A stretch of 34,811 nt of DNA from Seison nebaliae (lineage: Eukaryota; Rotifera; Pararotatoria; Seisonacea; Seisonidae): contig JALJEE010002820.1 in NCBI GenBank assembly GCA_023231475.1, positions 1 through 34,811 on the forward strand. The letters are read 5' to 3'. Position numbers and translations under genes: made by a program. The notes under the pieces are model-generated. The model saw only the letters and a list, made by a program, of their open reading frames with translations, made no database searches and was not told the DNA's origin. Positions 31,513-34,811 of this stretch are shown here, in pieces (the stretch's first letter is position 1; each line of letters opens with the position of its first letter).

Positions 31513-32526
31513 ATGAATGTTAGTGAAGAGTACCTTCAGAAGTATGTTGCAGGTCGTGGGGTCATTTTGGGTTACGCATTTCCGGTGACAATAATTTGTG
31601 GGATCATATTAAATGTTCTATCGATCCTGACAATTCTGTTAAGTACGGAATTGAATTCGAAAACTACATTTCGCTATTTCGCTAAACTGCTGATGGCGGA
31701 CACGGCAATATTGTTGGCTTATATGAAAGAACCGTTCGAATATTGGAATATGTATATTAACGACAAATCGATGTGTAGACTGTTGCATTATTTCCGAATC
31801 GCTTTACATCATTTCTCCGCATTCCTAGTCATTATAACGACAACAGATCGTGCAATACTTATCACTTTATCGAAGAGGACAACACTCCTTCAGAAATTGC
31901 GCAAACCCAAAGCTGAAAAAATCATTTCGGGAACAGCTCTTGTGATTTCACTTCTGTTGTCAATCGACATGTTATTCTACCAAACCGTTACCGTATTACC
32001 AAACGAAACATTCTGCGGATTACCACGTAAGAAAACAGATGAGCATTATAATATTTCACGATTATTATTTGTGATTCATATATGCATTTTCTCATCGGTC
32101 ACTTCGACAATCTGTTTCTTCTTAACTATAATTATCATATGGAAACTAATAAGTCATCAACGTCGACGATCAGGAAATAAACTAAGAATTAAAAATGAAG
32201 TAACCATCGATGAAACGACAACGACAACATCAACGAAAAGGTTTAGACCTAAAAGGAAAGTGACCATTGATCGTCATTATAAAACGTCGATTACACTCCT
32301 TTACATCGTTTTCAGCGTCATCATTCTAAATATTCCAATCGATTTATTCTTTTATTATTATCGAACGGCTCCCTTACCTAGTGAAACAGTTTTCTTTATA
32401 CATTCTACTTGTATTTATGCAGTCATCGTTCGTCACTCTATTCATTTTTTCCAAATGTTTGCTTCTTGTCAACAATTCCGCTCTGCAACCCACCAATTAA
32501 TTGGCTGCACAAAAAGAAGCAATTAA
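31513..32526 (+). CDS. Rhodopsin-like (class A) GPCR, orphan
   Basis: Intronless, 337 residues, seven hydrophobic segments at about 17-43, 55-75, 88-112, 136-158, 183-213, 258-282 and 292-315. TM1 has the conserved Asn (ILNVLSIL) and TM2 the conserved Asp (LLMADTAIL). A Cys before TM3 (MCRLL) and one in loop 2 (FCGLP) can form the usual disulfide. TM3 ends TTDRA in place of DRY. TM7 has IVRHSIHFFQ where NPxxY is expected, so the activation microswitch is altered. Sequons NVS, NET and NIS are outside. The third inner loop is basic with a Thr run (TTTTTSTKR). It most resembles invertebrate peptide receptors (FMRFamide-receptor-like), but the ligand is unknown. Confidence 0.8.
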   Translation: MNVSEEYLQKYVAGRGVILGYAFPVTIICGIILNVLSILTILLSTELNSKTTFRYFAKLLMADTAILLAYMKEPFEYWNMYINDKSMCRLLHYFRIALHHFSAFLVIITTTDRAILITLSKRTTLLQKLRKPKAEKIISGTALVISLLLSIDMLFYQTVTVLPNETFCGLPRKKTDEHYNISRLLFVIHICIFSSVTSTICFFLTIIIIWKLISHQRRRSGNKLRIKNEVTIDETTTTTSTKRFRPKRKVTIDRHYKTSITLLYIVFSVIILNIPIDLFFYYYRTAPLPSETVFFIHSTCIYAVIVRHSIHFFQMFASCQQFRSATHQLIGCTKRSN

Positions 32527-32805
32527 TTATTGAATGGATATATGTCTCAAAATTTTTTTACTGCAAAATTTCCCTTTAAATTTTGTCTAGCATTCGGTTA
32601 ATGAAATTCACATTACAATACTTCTTTTCCCTTCTTCAATTCATCTTTTCTTCTATTTTTTGAAGTTCCTTCGTTCATTCCATTCCACTTACTTATCGAA
32701 TCTCTCAAATATTACAATTGAATTATAATAAATTTTAAATATAATAAAATTATCCTGATTTATTTCATGAATATAAAAATATGTAGAAACATCATCTGCT
32801 ATGGT

Positions 32806-32872
32806 AAACGGAACGTATTTCCGATCTTTCTCTTTTCTTCCAAAAATTGATAAAACGGAACGTATTTCCGAT
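32806..32872. repeat. 20-bp exact direct repeat, two copies
   Basis: AAACGGAACGTATTTCCGAT occurs at 32806-32825 and at 32853-32872. Each copy contains a dyad, CGGAA-5 nt-TTCCG. Paired identical dyads look like binding sites for a dimeric regulator, but could also be a chance local duplication. Confidence 0.85.
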
Positions 32873-32934
32873 TTTTTTTTCGCTCTCCTTAAATAACATT
32901 TTCCTTATATAAACAAATAGGACTTATCCGAATC

Positions 32935-32949
32935 AACGTCATTGACGTT
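32935..32949. repeat. CRE-like palindrome
   Basis: AACGTCATTGACGTT has perfect 7-bp arms about one central base and two TGACGT half-sites pointing outward. bZIP/CREB-type proteins bind such half-sites; use here is inference. Confidence 0.4.
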
Positions 32950-33213
32950 CCATTTAGATCAATTTTAAAAAGTTCTGTAAACTAATAAGTCAATAATAAA
33001 GTCCTAATTTATTCAGTTAAACTACGCAGTTATTTAATCAAGTTATCCGAGTTCCATGCGTTAAAAATTTTACGAATTATGCTTTATTAAATTACTTGAT
33101 CTTTTAAGTAAAATTTTACAAATTTTTGACAAGTTTCTATTTTATTACTGTTTGGGATTGTAAGAATAATTTTTCAAAAACTATTCTAATTTAAAGAATA
33201 AAAAATTCGGAAA

Positions 33214-34213
33214 CTAAATGTCCACCGAAAAATTCCATTTTCCCCAACTGGTAAAAAATTTATGGGAATTTTGTCTTAATAACATAAGTCCTATCACATT
33301 GTATAAGGAAAAGGTCCTTTATGTATAAATACTTTTATGCCGAAATACCATCAAACGAAAAACTGAATTTCAAATTGGAAATAAATTCGGAAAAATCGGA
33401 GCGAAATTTAAAATGCTTCCTGAGAATTTTTTCTATCCCTATATAATAATATGATATATCTGTAGAAAATTTTTTGGTTGAGGTTGGAAATAAAGTTCTG
33501 CAACTTTTCGGGAAATTTTTATCGAGAGGATTTAAAACCTTGTGTAAAAGTTCGTCGATAAGTGTGTTCGTTAATTTGTGATCGATGCAAATTCTCTTAA
33601 ATTCATTAATCGGCGTATTTTGTGTTAGGTGATTAGGGGAAGTGGTGCCGGAGTTACGATTGAGTAATGGAAAAGATGAGTTGCATGATAAAAATGAATT
33701 GGATTCGGAAGATGAAAAAGAGGAAGAAGAAGAATGCGATGGAGAGTATGAAGATGTTGGAGATGATGAAGATGAATGAGGATATGAATGAGAATATAAA
33801 GAAGGAAATGAATCAGTATGAGACAACGGAACATCCAAAGTTTCCTCTAAAGATTTTGAGCATTGAAAATGTAATTGCGATTTGATGGCATTTTCAGGAT
33901 CTTTTTCATTGTACGTTGTTTTTTCTTTCTTTAATACGTTAATGATATTTTTCATAATCGCATCCATATTGTCAATTTTTTGAATAATTGAATCAAATTC
34001 TTCATTCACGTTGATTTGTGTTTTTTTAACGAATTGATAATTGTTGGATAACGGATTGGATTTATAAGATATTTCTTCAATATTGCTCGTTTTTGTTCGC
34101 AAAATGTTAATGATGTTTTGTTGAATCTCATGAATATAGTCGACTGTTTGTATAATCGATTGAAATTTTTTGTCCATAATGTTTTTTATTAAATAAAAAT
34201 ATACGTTCATCAA
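33214..34213 (-). CDS. Truncated transposon-associated protein (RTLL/'INIDG' family-like)
   Basis: Model: exon 34213-33349, intron 33348-33291 (donor GTATTT), exon 33290-33214, giving 313 residues. ATGs at 34213 and 34177 are possible starts. Residues ~13-105 contain a duplicated helical unit (FQSIIQTVDYIHEIQQNIIN, then FDSIIQKIDNMDAIMKNIIN). A Ser/Pro/Tyr-rich low-complexity stretch follows. The end reads TNTLIDELLHKVLNP, SCRTLFPTS, YYYIGIEKILRKHF and, across the intron, FSFDGLMLLRQNSHKFF. This follows a family common in cnidarian and arthropod genomes and linked to transposons (HxALxxLLxILxP, DxRTLLxTP, YxHFGI, INIDGLPLFKSS). It stops a few residues later, whereas the family runs on for hundreds, so it is truncated or reduced. 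Confidence 0.45.
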
Positions 34214-34484
34214 ATATATATGACTCTTTTTATACCTAGGTTAGGTTTACATCTTAAACATTGTAGAAATAATAGTAATTAGACAATTATAATATGATTC
34301 CAATTATAATTATTAATTTATAACAATTAATTGACCAGATTATAAATAAATCAAGCAAGACAATTGCAAGATTGTAATCCTGAGATCGTATCAATTGTGG
34401 CGTAATTATAATTACACACATACAACTATATAAATATGTAGATTAGATTAGAACCTTTAAGATTATTACATAAAAATTAATATC
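34214..34484. promoter_or_regulatory. Shared 5' region of two divergent transposon-like genes
   Basis: 271 bp between the two start codons, AT-rich. No terminal inverted repeat or target-site duplication is recognised. Confidence 0.35.
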
Positions 34485-34811
34485 ATGAAGTACTTTATTG
34501 TTACGATTATGCACCGAGGAAAAGAAACGCTTTGCATATGTAAGGAAGACTGGATAATAGTAAACAGTATGGGGAATAAGTTAAGGTGGAACGACAGGTG
34601 TTTAAACTCGACGGAAAAATTAAGAGAATATTTAGAAGGAAAAGAAGAAACAAATATTACTCGATGGAAACAAATATCTATAAAAGAAATCGTTCGATCC
34701 TCACGTTAGTTTATTTTTTCACAATATTCTGAATATTTTTATTTATTTTTTAGATAATTTAGATAAACTTTGGAAATTTTATGACATGAAAATGGCAAGC
34801 GGAAGATATTC
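34485..34811 (+). CDS. N-terminal part of a transposon-associated / DUF4806-type protein, runs off the window
   Basis: Exon 1 34485-34704, intron 34705-34753 (donor GTTAGT, acceptor TTTTAG), exon 2 from 34754 to the window edge, in frame. It begins MKYFIVTIMHRG and continues with ICKEDWIIV, KLRWNDRCL, KLREYLEGK and ITRWKQISIKEI, then across the splice NLDKLWKFYDMKMASGR. This is the layout of the N-terminal module (hydrophobic strand, a WL/WI motif, a Trp-containing strand, then a Tyr/Ala/Lys helix) found on many insect and hydra proteins with DUF4806 or transposase-like C termini. The C-terminal part is outside the window, so intactness cannot be judged. It is divergent from the gene at 33214-34213, which resembles the C-terminal half of such proteins. 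Confidence 0.5.

Larger units (their letters stand above)
32527..33213. other. Intergenic with short repeats
   Basis: Contains the GPCR 3' UTR, a 20-bp direct repeat (32806-32825 and 32853-32872), a CRE-like palindrome (32935-32949) and one arm (32917-32927) of an 11-bp inverted pair whose partner lies at 33284-33294 inside the next gene. No coding frame seen. Confidence 0.5.

Noticed and set aside
32917-33294. 11-bp inverted repeats (32917-32927 and 33284-33294) as terminal repeats of a small transposon
   Set aside because: The right arm lies at the intron/exon junction of the gene at 33214-34213, there is no target-site duplication, and an 11-mer match is weak in AT-rich DNA.
34237-34252. 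TTAGG-like telomere motif (CTAGGTTAGGTTTAC)
   Set aside because: Only one full unit is present with no tandem array, so it is not telomeric sequence.

Overview
The window is strongly AT-rich nuclear DNA from an animal. It carries spliced genes with very short introns and several metazoan families: an SLC6 transporter, a DOMON/dopamine-beta-hydroxylase-like protein, a class A GPCR, cAMP signalling parts and an alpha carbonic anhydrase. The phylum cannot be fixed from sequence alone; a fast-evolving, intron-poor invertebrate (nematode-like or another reduced lineage) fits. I built the exon models by hand from reading frame and homology. The 23 introns I can place are 39-83 nt long (median 48), and 20 of them start GTT instead of the usual GTA/GTG.

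Layout. 270-2208 (-): nine-exon secreted DBH/MOXD1-like protein that has lost most copper ligands. 2941-3012 and 3928-3999 (-): two identical tRNA-Pro(AGG) genes around an AT-rich stretch with hairpins. 4291-6651 (-): 786-residue membrane protein with fifteen tandem 9-residue repeats. 8041-8484 (+): small SAM-domain (SAMD15-like) protein. 8.5-11.6 kb: no gene seen, but a probable decayed reverse transcriptase remnant near 9.2-9.4 kb. 11586-13979 (+): eight-exon SLC6 Na+/Cl- symporter. 15891-19589 (+): intronless SF3B1, the U2 snRNP HEAT-repeat protein.

20347-21279 (+): cAMP-binding regulatory subunit of PKA without a visible docking domain. It converges on 21567-22500 (-), a complete secreted alpha carbonic anhydrase in four exons. 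22927-24108 (-): active casein kinase 1. 24.1-27.3 kb: no gene seen. 27319-28629 (-): unidentified coiled-coil protein. 29117-31219 (-): four-exon AGC/PKG-like pseudokinase, divergent from a class A GPCR at 31513-32526 (+). 33.2-34.8 kb: two divergent genes that look like pieces of a transposon-associated protein family; the right one runs off the end.

No operon or gene-cluster logic ties the genes together. The recurring themes are signalling (PKA-R, CK1, PKG-like pseudokinase, GPCR, SLC6) and proteins that keep a known fold but have lost catalytic residues (the DBH-like protein and the pseudokinase).
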